Source: BRH-c25 sp035627615 | GTDB taxonomy: Bacteria > Bacillota > Clostridia > Lutisporales > Lutisporaceae | Reading direction: 5' to 3' | NCBI GenBank assembly: GCA_035627615.1 | Contig: DASPLL010000025.1 | Coordinates: 104,398-168,397, forward strand | DNA length: 64,000 nucleotides | Part shown: in pieces, positions 51,155 through 60,055 of the stretch | Layout: each line of letters starts with the position of its first letter | Position numbering within the stretch: position 1 is the first letter of the stretch | The notes under the pieces: model-generated | Database searches by the model: none | Told to the model about the DNA's origin: nothing | The model's input: only the letters and a program-made list of their open reading frames with translations | Program-made: the position numbers and the translations under genes

Positions 51155-51183
51155 ATTATATACGAACATATGTTCGAAGTCAA
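51155..51183 (-). promoter_or_regulatory. SOS promoter with LexA box in the spacer
   Basis: On the minus strand TTGACT (51183-51178) and TATAAT (51160-51155) are exactly 17 bases apart. The spacer holds CGAACATATGTTCG (51163-51176), an exact match to the LexA/DinR consensus of Bacillus and relatives (CGAAC-RNRY-GTTCG). LexA on this site would block polymerase binding. The DUF3795 start codon is 31 bases past the -10. Confidence 0.85.
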
Positions 51184-51239
51184 TACTTTAGCAAAATAAT
51201 TCTCAAATCCAGAAATCTGCACATATATTCAGTATAGCC

Positions 51240-51269
51240 TAGACATAATAGTGGTACATCTATTATAAT
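51240..51269 (+). promoter_or_regulatory. Probable promoter of DUF2087 gene
   Basis: TAGACA and TATAAT are separated by 18 bases, 57 bases before the chosen ATG. Confidence 0.5.
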
Positions 51270-51326
51270 ATAAACATATATAAGTTGAGTCTATCGTAAA
51301 ATATGGAGTATAAGGAAGTGTTTATA

Positions 51327-52085
51327 ATGGAAATTACAGAAATATTCTGGAATGCATCCCTGGAAGAGCTTAAGCAGGGATATTGCGAAACTGAGGAGCA
51401 TTTTACATGCCTGCTATGCGGCTGCAGGTTTGAGAAAGGGCTGATCTATAGGGATGAGGAAGCCCTTTATGAAGCTTCAAAGTATATTAAAGTACATATA
51501 AAAAAGGAGCATGGATCGGTATTCGAGTACTTTATACAGTTGGATAAAAAGGTTACAGGACTCACAGACCACCAGAACAGTCTTCTGAGACTCTTTTACC
51601 AGGGGAAAAGTACGGCAGAGATACAAAAGGAATTGGGGATAGGCAGTCCATCGACCATAAGGAACCATCGTTTCGCCTTAAAAGAGAAGGAACGCCAATC
51701 CAGGATATTTGTTGCAATAATGGAGCTTCTGAAGGAGGAGGACAAAACATCTGCCTTTGTAGAACCTCATAAGACAGCTACAATGGTGGACGACCGCTAT
51801 AAAATAACCGCTGACGAAAATGAGAAGCTGCTGAAAAACTATTTTCCCAAGGGGCCGAAGGGACCTATCAGGACTTTCGCTGTAAGAGAAAAGCACAAAT
51901 TAGTGATATTACGGGAGATTTTAAAGCGTTTTGAGAGCGGACGCATATATGGTGAAAAGGAAATCAATGAGATATTGAAAACTGCCCACGAAGATTATGT
52001 AACCTTGCGAAGATATATGATAGAGTATGGGTTCATGGAGAGGAAGCCTGATGGAAGTCAGTACTGGCTAAAGGCAGGTAAATAA
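51327..52085 (+). CDS. DUF2087-domain transcriptional regulator
   Basis: The 252-residue protein has an N-terminal zinc-finger-like piece (CLLCGCRFEKG with HIKKEHG), a LuxR-like HTH in the middle (LTDHQNSLLRLFYQGKSTAE, LGIGSPSTIRNHRFALKEKE) and a C-terminal DUF2087 domain (FAVREKHKLVILREILKRFE, DYVTLRRYMIEYGFMER). DUF2087 proteins are DNA-binding regulators of unknown targets. The ATG at 51327 has AAGGAAG upstream; the ATG at 51303 does not. Confidence 0.85.
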   Translation: MEITEIFWNASLEELKQGYCETEEHFTCLLCGCRFEKGLIYRDEEALYEASKYIKVHIKKEHGSVFEYFIQLDKKVTGLTDHQNSLLRLFYQGKSTAEIQKELGIGSPSTIRNHRFALKEKERQSRIFVAIMELLKEEDKTSAFVEPHKTATMVDDRYKITADENEKLLKNYFPKGPKGPIRTFAVREKHKLVILREILKRFESGRIYGEKEINEILKTAHEDYVTLRRYMIEYGFMERKPDGSQYWLKAGK

Positions 52086-52096
52086 TGGGCTGCAAC

Positions 52097-52139
52097 AAAA
52101 TGCGGATGGGTCTTGACCATCCGCATTTTATTATTTTTT
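52097..52139 (+). terminator. Terminator after DUF2087 gene
   Basis: AAAATGCGGATGG (52097-52109) and CCATCCGCATTTT (52117-52129) form a perfect 13-base stem followed by ATTATTTTTTG. Confidence 0.9.
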
Positions 52140-52155
52140 GCAGCTTCCTTAAGTA

Positions 52156-52347
52156 CTAGTCTTTGTAATTTGAAAGTGCAGTGCTGGTTGTATTGATCGC
52201 ATTTTCTATAGCATTCAGGGTGTTTTGGATCTGCTGCCTGTTTTCAGGCTTCTCAACTGTATTGAGGGCCTGATTCAATGAAGTCTTTGCATCGCTCAAC
52301 TGGCTGAATACTTTCTGCACCCGCTGTTTTGCATTTTGTCCGGGCAT
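52156..52347 (-). CDS. Small helical hypothetical protein, 63 residues
   Basis: The frame MPGQNAKQRVQKVFSQLSDA continues as two predicted amphipathic helices rich in Asn, Gln, Ala and Thr, ending TTSTALSNYKD. I do not recognise the family, but small Gln/Asn-rich helical proteins of this type are common in spore formers. The ATG at 52347 follows GGAGGT; a longer frame from 52374 starts before that site. It stands alone between a terminator and the SIMPL gene. Confidence 0.65.
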   Translation of the reverse strand: MPGQNAKQRVQKVFSQLSDAKTSLNQALNTVEKPENRQQIQNTLNAIENAINTTSTALSNYKD

Positions 52348-52426
52348 ATTAACATACCTCCGTGTATTTGTCATTTTGTTATAATATTATTATCTTAATT
52401 TTGCCGGAAATGATGCAATTTTTTTG

Positions 52427-53080
52427 TCATCTATAGCCAATAACGGTCAGGACTATCGAGGTTATCTCAAGCTGACCCGGCAGCAGAGGTGTGGACGGTG
52501 AGGACAGCTTTGCAGCAAAGGTATCATATACAGGCGCCTCAATACTCTTTTCTACAATTTTATAAGGGATGCTGTCAACTTCTATATTCAGTGCAGAACC
52601 TATTTCGGAGGCTTTGTGCAGAGCATTTTCTATTGCCAGCCTCAAGGCGTTATCGTAATAATGGGCCTGATCCGACAAAGTAAAGTTGATGCTGTCTACA
52701 CGGTTGACCCCTGCATAGGTGGCTCTGTCTATAATCTCTCCGGCTCTTGCAATATCCTTTATTGTTACATTCAGGATGTTTGAAACACGGTAACCCCGGA
52801 AGACCTGCTTTCCATCAATGAAATCATATAAAGGGTCAATTGAAAAGCCTCCTGTGCGTATATGTTTTCTTTCAATACCCATATTAGTCAGCATATTTAC
52901 GACTGAATTTGATTTTACCGCGTTTTCATTTCTGGCTGCTTCCAGTACAGGATTCTCCGTGACAACACCAAGATTGGCAACGGCTGTATCCGGTATTGCT
53001 TTTACAGTCCCTGTCCCGGTCACCTTCAGATAACCCTTTTTAACCGGGTACATGACAGGATTATAATAGATACAATTCAT
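52427..53080 (-). CDS. SIMPL-domain (DUF541) protein
   Basis: The 217-residue protein opens LKVTGTGTVKAIPDTAVANL, the standard start of SIMPL proteins, and contains GIERKHIRTGGFSIDPLYDF and YRVSNILNVTIKDI. Unlike most family members it has no signal peptide and would be cytoplasmic, with a 20-residue N-terminal segment (MNCIYYNPVMYPVKK). The ATG at 53080 has GGGGAG upstream. The function is unknown; homologues are linked to stress or NF-kB-like naming by history only. Confidence 0.85.
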   Translation of the reverse strand: MNCIYYNPVMYPVKKGYLKVTGTGTVKAIPDTAVANLGVVTENPVLEAARNENAVKSNSVVNMLTNMGIERKHIRTGGFSIDPLYDFIDGKQVFRGYRVSNILNVTIKDIARAGEIIDRATYAGVNRVDSINFTLSDQAHYYDNALRLAIENALHKASEIGSALNIEVDSIPYKIVEKSIEAPVYDTFAAKLSSPSTPLLPGQLEITSIVLTVIGYR

Positions 53081-53113
53081 AATAATTTCACTCCCCTTAT
53101 TCAAGATTACAGG

Positions 53114-53240
53114 ATAGTAGAAAGATGCGAAGCAATCTTACGGGCAATGGGCGATGGGCAATAGGCAATGGGTCAAGTGGGGCTTCGAGGCCTTGCCTAA
53201 ACCTATTGCCCCTTGCCTATTGCCTATTGCCGCATACGAA
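53114..53240. repeat. Fold-back repeat with heptamer arms, copy 3
   Basis: The left arm has heptamers GGCAATG, GGCGATG, GGCAATA, GGCAATG (53143-53170); the right arm has CCTATTG, CCCCTTG, CCTATTG, CCTATTG (about 53202-53229). The arms pair around GTGGGGCTTCGAGGCCTTG-like sequence. The heptamer differs from copies 1 and 2, but the left edge ATAGTAGAAAGATGCGA is the same. The following AAGCAATCTT matches the reverse of the hairpin after copy 2. It occupies the gap between divergent SIMPL and exonuclease III genes. Confidence 0.8.
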
Positions 53241-53375
53241 GTACACATTATTATACTTATGCGGAAATGAGAGGTTTATGCTTGGGAAGATGATTCTATA
53301 GCGGAAGTTGTCACATTGTCCAATAAATGCTAAAATAAGCTAAAGTACAAAGGTTAAATAGCCTGGAGGGATATT

Positions 53376-54128
53376 ATGAAGCTGATCTCATGGAATGTAA
53401 ATGGTCTTAGGGCTTGTGCCCAGAAGGGATTTTTGGAATACTTCAAAGAAGTGGATGCGGATATTTTCTGCATTCAGGAGAGCAAGCTGCAGGAGGGGCA
53501 GATAGAGCTGAAGACGGAAGGCTATCACCAGTATTGGAATTATGCGGAGAAGAAAGGTTATTCAGGTGTTGCCGTATTCAGTAAAGCTGAGCCGATTAGC
53601 TGCACCTATGGGATAAACAAGGAGGAGCATGACAAGGAAGGCAGGGTCATTACCCTTGAGTATGAAGATTTTTATCTTGTTACTGTGTATACGCCAAACT
53701 CCCAGCAGGAGCTTCTGAGGCTGGACTACAGGATGCAGTGGGAGGATGATTTCAGGAGCTACCTCAAGGCGTTGGACGGCTTGAAGCCTGTTGTTGTATG
53801 CGGCGATTTAAATGTGGCGCATAAAGAGATAGATCTTAAGAATCCGGGCAGTAACAGGAGGAATGCAGGGTTTACCGATGAGGAAAGGAACAAGTTCACT
53901 GAGCTCCTGGCCTCCGGTTTTATAGATACCTACCGGTATTTCAGCCCTGACAAGGAAGGGGTTTACTCCTGGTGGTCCTACCGCTTCAATGCAAGAGCCA
54001 ACAATGCAGGGTGGCGCATAGACTATTTTTGTGTTTCTGAAAGACTGGCGATCAGATTGATCAGTGCAGACATTCATCCGGAAGTAACGGGATCGGACCA
54101 CTGTCCTGTAGAGCTGGTTATGAAATAG
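53376..54128 (+). CDS. xth: Exodeoxyribonuclease III / AP endonuclease
   Basis: The 250-residue enzyme has all family motifs: SWNVNGLRACAQKGF, FCIQESKLQ (metal-binding Glu), GYSGVAVFSK, CGDLNVAHKEIDL, YSWWSYRFNARANNAGWRID and the final SDHCPVEL (catalytic His). Xth/ExoA enzymes cut DNA at abasic sites in base excision repair. GGAGGG precedes the ATG. It has normal length and looks intact. The fold-back repeat lies upstream. Confidence 0.95.
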   Translation: MKLISWNVNGLRACAQKGFLEYFKEVDADIFCIQESKLQEGQIELKTEGYHQYWNYAEKKGYSGVAVFSKAEPISCTYGINKEEHDKEGRVITLEYEDFYLVTVYTPNSQQELLRLDYRMQWEDDFRSYLKALDGLKPVVVCGDLNVAHKEIDLKNPGSNRRNAGFTDEERNKFTELLASGFIDTYRYFSPDKEGVYSWWSYRFNARANNAGWRIDYFCVSERLAIRLISADIHPEVTGSDHCPVELVMK

Positions 54129-54157
54129 AGCTGTCCAAGTATCGGGGAGGGTTCACA

Positions 54158-55048
54158 TTGAGTAATATGCACAGGCTTATCTGGTTTGACAAGCAGATGA
54201 GAGCTTTGGTATATCCCAATCGGGGAAATATGGCGGAAAAGTATGAAATCTCAATAAGGCAGGCGCAGCGGGATATAGATTACCTGAAGAATTCTCTGGA
54301 AGCTCCTATCAGGTATGATGCAAAAAGAAGAGGCTATTACTATGAGGATGAAAGCTATATACTGCCAAATGTTTATATTAATGACCTGCAGAGAAGAATG
54401 CTGAAATTCTTGGCATATAGATATGAGAACTACACACAGACCCCAAAGGTAGCGCAGATGTCCGAACTGTTCAAGAAGCTTGCAGAAGAAGAGGAGATTG
54501 ATGACGAGATTCCGATATTTGATTTGGGAAAGCCTGTGGTGCATTTATATTACACCATATATAATGCCATCTGCTCCAAAAAAAAGTTGAAGTTTCTTTA
54601 CAGTGACCCGTATAGAGGGGAAATTTCTTTTAAGCTGGACCCCTATAAGTTGTTTTTCAGATATAATACAGACCATCTTGTGGGTTACAACAATGAGCAT
54701 CAGAATTTTACCGTTTTGAGACTGGACCGCATTAAAGAGCTTCAAGTGCTTTCCGAGAGCTTCACAATATCAGATAAGTTTGAAGAGAGGAAGTACAGCG
54801 GGTTTGTAGAGAAGGAGCCATATGTTGCCAGAGTGCGGTTTACCGGTGAACAGCATATTAAAGTGGATAGAGGCATGAAGATAAGGCATTTGGAAGGCTT
54901 GACCTATGAAATACAGTTCTTTGATGCAGAGGAATTAATCAATCTTCTTATATGCAGCAGCTGCTTTGATAAGGTCCTTTCTCCCAAATGGCTTAATAAG
55001 AAGATAATAACACGTTGTGAAGAGCTTATAGCAAGACTCAGGGAATAG
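54158..55048 (+). CDS. WYL-domain transcriptional regulator
   Basis: The 296-residue protein has an N-terminal HTH of the DeoR-like type (AEKYEISIRQAQRDIDYLKN) and a central-to-C-terminal WYL-domain region (KKLKFLYSDPYRGEISFKLDP, VGYNNEHQNFTVLRLDRIKE) that may sense a ligand, often a nucleotide or nucleic acid. The TTG at 54158 follows GGGGAGG. It follows exonuclease III by 29 bases and is followed 27 bases later by an unknown protein, with which it may be functionally paired. Confidence 0.88.
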   Translation: MSNMHRLIWFDKQMRALVYPNRGNMAEKYEISIRQAQRDIDYLKNSLEAPIRYDAKRRGYYYEDESYILPNVYINDLQRRMLKFLAYRYENYTQTPKVAQMSELFKKLAEEEEIDDEIPIFDLGKPVVHLYYTIYNAICSKKKLKFLYSDPYRGEISFKLDPYKLFFRYNTDHLVGYNNEHQNFTVLRLDRIKELQVLSESFTISDKFEERKYSGFVEKEPYVARVRFTGEQHIKVDRGMKIRHLEGLTYEIQFFDAEELINLLICSSCFDKVLSPKWLNKKIITRCEELIARLRE

Positions 55049-55075
55049 TAAGCATCTTTAATAAGAGGTGAGAGA

Positions 55076-56092
55076 ATGGGAGCGAGAGTTCTTGAAAATG
55101 TAAAGCTGATAAAGGAGTCAAGAGGTTTTGTTGATTGCTTGTATTCGGTCCTTACTGCCGCAGGAAGGTTCAAGGGAGCGAAATACCTGCTTTCTGGTAT
55201 GGCAGGCTTTGCATTCATATTTTCCGCCCATAAGGAATTAATTGTCGCCTCTACAGAAATGTACGGCTTAAGGACAACAGCGCTTAATTCATTGGATATA
55301 CTGGGTTATTATTCTGAGGTTTATTGCGGCTTGAAAAATTGCCTGACCTTTCCCCTCCACCAAAAGAAGGCCATAATAAGGACAAAGGAATCTATTGATG
55401 CAGGGATGGGTACAATCGTATGGGCTCCGGGAATTACGGATTTTGGGGTGATATTCGGCTACGATGATGAAGACGGGGTATTTTTTTATAGAGACCGCCA
55501 CCACAAGGATGAGCAGATATTGCTGTATGACAATCTGGGAAGGGTAGAGGCAACTTTCTGGATGTGTCAGATAATTGGTGATAGTATTGAAAAGGATATT
55601 AAGGATATCTATCTGGATTCCCTGGAGTATGCCGTAGATATCTGGGAAACCCCATATTTGGACGAGGTTGTACATAACAGGGCTTTGGCATCGGGACGAA
55701 AAGCATATGAATACCTGATTGACGGTATGAAAAGCGGCAGCTTTAGTGAGCTGGGAGCGGCCAGACTGATTTATTTCAATGTAATTGCCAGGGAAGAAGC
55801 ATATCTGTATATGGAGATTGTAAAGGAAGAGCTTCCCGAATGTTACCCGGCTTATTTGAAATATAAGGAGTTGCATGATATATATCAAAACATTAAAGGC
55901 TCTCTTCCTCCACCCTCAATGCCGGGGCAGGAGTACAGGATAGACAGAACTAATCAGCTTCCACAGCTTATAGAGGGCTGTATGAAAGCCGCGCAGGTAG
56001 AAGAAGAAGCTGTGAATGAGTTAAAGCTGCTGCTTAAAGAGAGACTGAGCAATAGGTATGTGGATATATTGGATGTGAAGAAATTCAAATAG
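55076..56092 (+). CDS. Hypothetical protein, BtrH/C39-like fold suggested
   Basis: I do not recognise this 338-residue protein with certainty. The N-terminal half has DCLYSVLTAAGRF and later IIRTKESIDAGMGTIVWAPG and FGVIFGYDDEDGVFFYRDRH, a layout like BtrH or C39 papain-like domains, where a Cys near the start and a residue before GYDDE are active. The residue usually His in the second motif is not His here, so catalysis is doubtful. The C-terminal part is helical. GAGGTGAGAG precedes the ATG. It may be regulated by, or act with, the preceding WYL protein. Confidence 0.55.
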   Translation: MGARVLENVKLIKESRGFVDCLYSVLTAAGRFKGAKYLLSGMAGFAFIFSAHKELIVASTEMYGLRTTALNSLDILGYYSEVYCGLKNCLTFPLHQKKAIIRTKESIDAGMGTIVWAPGITDFGVIFGYDDEDGVFFYRDRHHKDEQILLYDNLGRVEATFWMCQIIGDSIEKDIKDIYLDSLEYAVDIWETPYLDEVVHNRALASGRKAYEYLIDGMKSGSFSELGAARLIYFNVIAREEAYLYMEIVKEELPECYPAYLKYKELHDIYQNIKGSLPPPSMPGQEYRIDRTNQLPQLIEGCMKAAQVEEEAVNELKLLLKERLSNRYVDILDVKKFK

Positions 56093-56125
56093 TAAGGGCA
56101 GCATATGCCGCCCTTACTATCTTAT
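56089..56125. terminator. Bidirectional terminator between convergent genes
   Basis: ATAGTAAGGGC (56089-56099) and GCCCTTACTAT (56110-56120) pair perfectly and are followed by CTTATTTATT. The left arm includes the TAG stop of the unknown protein. Confidence 0.8.
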
Positions 56126-57697
56126 TTATTGCGCTGTTTCTCCGTTTGCATTTGTTGAGACGGCTCCGTTCAGTATCTGTATCATCTTTGCATTCAGTTT
56201 GTCTCCGTCGAAGCGGAATTCCTGCCTATAGATGTTGCAATCCTCAAGGGGGATCAAATCTGCAACAAAGGTATTGCCGTCAGTCCATCTTCCCCTGAAG
56301 CCGGCTTTTGTAGTCATGCCCTTCCAGTAAAACGCATCCATATCATTTTCACGATATACACCATCCAAGCCAATCTTAACATCGTACATCACACCATCGC
56401 AGAACCAATGCATGATACATTCATCTCCCTCTTTGAATTCGAAGGAATATGTCTCCTTATTGTCCATAGAATAGGTTTTTCCCGATATGCGTGCTGCAAT
56501 TTCCGGAAGCTTGGGCACTGCTGCCTTAGCGGGAGCTTTGTTTATAGACTCCAGTGTATTCAGCAGACCTTCATAAGCGGCTTTGTCTTCATCCAATGCC
56601 TTTGGGCCCTTTATTGCAGGTATGATATAATCTTCCATAAGCCTTTCAGGTTCGAAAAAATCCTCGGGCGCCAGACCCCCTGTGAAAACAGCTACCAAAT
56701 TATGCTCAGGCACTACGAACAGATACTGTCCGGCAAAGCCTCTGGCGGAATATCCGCCAAACTTGTTCTGCCACCATTGATATCCATAGCCGTGTCTTCC
56801 TGCCAGACCGCTGGGGGTGTCAATTTGCTTTTGTGTGGATTCCTCTACCCATTTTTCCGGGATAAGCTGTTTGCCTTCCCATTTTCCTTTGTTCAGATAC
56901 AAGTAACCATATTTGGCCAGATCCTCAGGCTTCATGAATACCCTGCCGCTTCCGGAATTAATGCCCTGCCTGTCTGCTCCCCAGGATATATCCGATATAC
57001 CCAGAGGCTTGAATATCCTTTCAGTGACATATTCCAGCGCAGTTTTTCCCGTGGTCTTCTGAACTATAGCTGATAGAACGTGTGAAGCGCCGGAATTATA
57101 ATAAAAGCTTTTCCCGGGTTCCTCCTTCATTGGCCTATCCAGCAGATACCGGAGCTGGTTTTCACTTGCCCACATCCGGGTGTTGGAGTCATTCTGAGCT
57201 CCATAGCTTCCATCTTCATTCCATTCCAGTCCTGCAGTCATCATAAGCAGGTTCCTGACAGTCATGCTTTTCTTCCTATCATCCAGATTGCCGATTTTCA
57301 TATCGGGGAAAAAATCAACTACCTTCTGGTCAATGTTTTTGATAAAGCCATCTTCAAGCGCAAGCCCGACAAGAGCTGAGGTTATGCTTTTGGTTGCTGA
57401 ATTGAGGATATGGCGATACTCTTTGCTGTAAGGATAAAAGTAGCCTTCCGTAACCAGATGACCGTTTCGGACAATCAGGATGCTGTGAATATCAAGCTTG
57501 GATTTTCTGGCATAATTGAACATTTCGTCTATTGTTGCTGAGTCCATGCCCTGGGCTTCAGGTGTGGAGGTCTTCCACCCTTCTGTAGGCCAGTAATCTT
57601 CAGCTGAGAACACTTCCTTCGAACACCCGGATATTGAAGCAGTCATGCATACAATAAGCAGCAATGCAATGAATAGCTTCCTGTGACAGTTTTTCAT
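56126..57697 (-). CDS. Serine hydrolase lipoprotein, beta-lactamase class C type
   Basis: The 523-residue protein has a lipoprotein signal (SISGC, Cys25). The Beta-lactamase domain shows SATKSITS (S-x-x-K nucleophile and base), YYNSGASH (Y-x-N) and a late GYGYQWWQN and GFAGQYLFV as the KTG-like site. A C-terminal domain of about 120 residues follows (GKTYSMDNKETYSFEFKEGD to the end), of a beta-type seen in esterase-like proteins. Likely a cell-surface esterase or peptidase rather than a beta-lactamase. GAGGGG precedes the ATG. Confidence 0.88.
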   Translation of the reverse strand: MKNCHRKLFIALLLIVCMTASISGCSKEVFSAEDYWPTEGWKTSTPEAQGMDSATIDEMFNYARKSKLDIHSILIVRNGHLVTEGYFYPYSKEYRHILNSATKSITSALVGLALEDGFIKNIDQKVVDFFPDMKIGNLDDRKKSMTVRNLLMMTAGLEWNEDGSYGAQNDSNTRMWASENQLRYLLDRPMKEEPGKSFYYNSGASHVLSAIVQKTTGKTALEYVTERIFKPLGISDISWGADRQGINSGSGRVFMKPEDLAKYGYLYLNKGKWEGKQLIPEKWVEESTQKQIDTPSGLAGRHGYGYQWWQNKFGGYSARGFAGQYLFVVPEHNLVAVFTGGLAPEDFFEPERLMEDYIIPAIKGPKALDEDKAAYEGLLNTLESINKAPAKAAVPKLPEIAARISGKTYSMDNKETYSFEFKEGDECIMHWFCDGVMYDVKIGLDGVYRENDMDAFYWKGMTTKAGFRGRWTDGNTFVADLIPLEDCNIYRQEFRFDGDKLNAKMIQILNGAVSTNANGETAQ

Positions 57698-57806
57698 AAT
57701 AGTTACCCCTCTCAAAAATAATACAGCTTCATTATAAAATATCTGGTGTGACATATTATGTCACACCGATTTAATTATAATATGTATTAAAGTAGGAGGG
57801 ATTGAC

Positions 57807-58691
57807 TTGATTTATTATATAACAATGCAGATCAAGCAGATTGTGCCTTTTTGGATATTGGGACTTATGACGGGGGCAGTCATATCTGCATACAGAGAGA
57901 GGCTTATGTGCAATATTCCCCATGAAGCATTGGGGAAGATGAATGTTCTGTTGAAATGTTTTCTGGCAACACTGATCGGGGCTTTATCCCCAATAACGAT
58001 GTATGGTATGCTTCCAATCTTAGCGGTACTTGCACGGTTTAAAGCACGGCAGTCGGTTATAACCAGCTTTACAATAACTTCTATATTGATAAACCCCAAT
58101 GTTTTCATATTCAGTTTCTCACTTGGTATGGGCATAGCAATACTAAGGCTGTTCCTGTCGATACTGGCAGGAGTTGCCGCTGGGGTGTTGGTTGAAATAC
58201 TATATAAGGGAAAGAGCATATATGATATGAGCGGGTTTGCAGCTTCGGCGGCTGAAGGCAGGCAGCAAAGGAAAGCTATTGCAGCAGTTATTGCGAACTT
58301 TAAAAGAGCAGTGCTGAGGACAGCGCCTAATCTTGCCTTGGGTATTGTGCTGGCTGCCCTTTTCGAGCTTTATTTCCCTATGGACTTGTTCAGCCGGATA
58401 TTTGGTCATGGCAACGGATTAGGCGTACTATTTGCTGCATCTCTGGGAGTAACTGCTTATTACTGTGGAGGAGGGACCATACCTCTTATTCTGGCATGGA
58501 TGAATGAAGGAATGTCTCTTGGATCTGTTATGGCTTTTATGCTGACAGGACCTGCAACAAAGCTTACAAATCTGAGCGCTGTAAAGACTATCATGCCTGT
58601 AAAAAGCTTTTCCTGCTATTTGATTTTCAGTATAGCTTTTGGAATAGCTGCAGGGTTGACGATTGATATTATAAATAGTTTTATGGGATAG
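57807..58691 (+). CDS. Permease of the ArsP/DUF318 family
   Basis: The 294-residue membrane protein has about eight segments. LSPITMYGMLPILAVL and YYCGGGTIPLILAWMNEGM, each followed by LTGPATKLTNLSAVKT-like loop, match the predicted permease family that includes ArsP (organoarsenical efflux). The substrate here is unknown; the conserved YYCGGG region includes a Cys that could bind a soft metal. AGGAGGG lies six bases before the TTG at 57807. It is followed 11 bases later by a DUF362 lipoprotein gene. Confidence 0.82.
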   Translation: MIYYITMQIKQIVPFWILGLMTGAVISAYRERLMCNIPHEALGKMNVLLKCFLATLIGALSPITMYGMLPILAVLARFKARQSVITSFTITSILINPNVFIFSFSLGMGIAILRLFLSILAGVAAGVLVEILYKGKSIYDMSGFAASAAEGRQQRKAIAAVIANFKRAVLRTAPNLALGIVLAALFELYFPMDLFSRIFGHGNGLGVLFAASLGVTAYYCGGGTIPLILAWMNEGMSLGSVMAFMLTGPATKLTNLSAVKTIMPVKSFSCYLIFSIAFGIAAGLTIDIINSFMG

Positions 58692-58702
58692 GAGGCGTTT
58701 GT

Positions 58703-59965
58703 ATGAAAAAGATGGGTATATTGATTTTTTTAGCACTGGTTGTATGTTTCACAGGGGCATGTTCAAAGGGGGTCAAGGTGAGTGAAGTCCAATCAGAGCA
58801 GCAGGTAATACAGGAACAGAGGAATAAAATCGATATAAAGCTTCAGGAGCTGCACAGGAAAGGTACCGACGGCTCAGAAATATATGTTGTTAAGGATACA
58901 AATGGTGCGGATGGAGGCTTCGAAAGACTTATGAAACTAATGGAAAGCCATAGTCTGAGCTTCTATAAGACCGGCTCCGAGTCTGAAGGCTTAATCGGCA
59001 AGGAGGATGTTGTGCTTCTGAAGTTCAACTGCCAATGGTCAGAAAGGGGAGGTACCAATACCGACCTTATCAAATCGGTGGTTGATGCAATAACGAAACA
59101 TCCTGAGGGTTTCATGGGGGAGATAATAATTGCTGACAATGGTCAGAGGCAGTATGGTCCTTTCAGAAAGGGAGGCAGTGTTGAGTGGACGGAGAATAAT
59201 GCTGTGGATACCTCCCAGTCTGTGAAGAAGATTATGGATGCCTTTGTTAAGAATAATAAGGTGTCTGCCCTGACCTGGGATAGTATTACCGGAACTGAGG
59301 TCAAGGATTATTCCGAGGGGGATTATGAGGATGGTTTCATACTGATGCCTGAAAAAGCTTCAACGGGACTGCAGATATCCTATCCTAAGTTCAGGACACA
59401 GTTTGGAACTTATGTGAGCTTCAAAGATGGGATATGGGATGAACTCAGGAGGGAATATGACAAGGATAAGCTAAAAATCATAAATATGCCAGTGTTAAAA
59501 TCCCATATCAATTATCATGTAACTGCAAGTATAAAGTGCTATATGGGCACAACCTCGGACAAGCTGACTGGCCATGGTGCACATAACAGTATCGCTTTAG
59601 GAGGCATGGGAACTCAGATGGCAGGTACGAGAATGCCTGTGCTGAATATTATAGATGCCATATGGATAAACCCGTATCCCAAAAGGGGGCCTATGACCAG
59701 TTATGAAAATGCTGTAGAAACAGATATAATAGCTGCAAGTACCGACCCGGGAGCCTTGGATTACTGGTCTGCCAAGTATATACTCATGGAAACCGCTAAA
59801 ACTCTGGGTCTAAATAACTATGAAACTATGGACCCTGAAAGCAGGCGGCCAGGAGACTTCGGGTACTGGCTGGGCAAGTCGGTGGAAGAGCTTCAGAGGG
59901 CTGGGATAAAATCGACTTTGGATGAAAAAAGAATAACGGTATATGTCGATATCTTGAGTAAATGA
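58703..59965 (+). CDS. DUF362-domain lipoprotein
   Basis: The 420-residue protein has a lipoprotein signal (CFTGAC, Cys20) and then a DUF362 domain (VVLLKFNCQWSERGGTNTDL, LKIINMPVLKSHINYHVTAS, KCYMGTTSDKLTGHGAH). DUF362 proteins usually carry ferredoxin domains and are cytoplasmic; an exported lipidated form without 4Fe-4S cysteines is less common. It sits directly behind the permease, so it may be the surface partner of that system. The function is unknown. Confidence 0.8.
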   Translation: MKKMGILIFLALVVCFTGACSKGVKVSEVQSEQQVIQEQRNKIDIKLQELHRKGTDGSEIYVVKDTNGADGGFERLMKLMESHSLSFYKTGSESEGLIGKEDVVLLKFNCQWSERGGTNTDLIKSVVDAITKHPEGFMGEIIIADNGQRQYGPFRKGGSVEWTENNAVDTSQSVKKIMDAFVKNNKVSALTWDSITGTEVKDYSEGDYEDGFILMPEKASTGLQISYPKFRTQFGTYVSFKDGIWDELRREYDKDKLKIINMPVLKSHINYHVTASIKCYMGTTSDKLTGHGAHNSIALGGMGTQMAGTRMPVLNIIDAIWINPYPKRGPMTSYENAVETDIIAASTDPGALDYWSAKYILMETAKTLGLNNYETMDPESRRPGDFGYWLGKSVEELQRAGIKSTLDEKRITVYVDILSK

Positions 59966-60055
59966 CAGGCAGGAGCCATAAAAAGAAGAAAAAAAGGGAA
60001 AACATATATCCATAAGGAATATATAATACTAATAAAAAGTATAAAGGGGATACAT

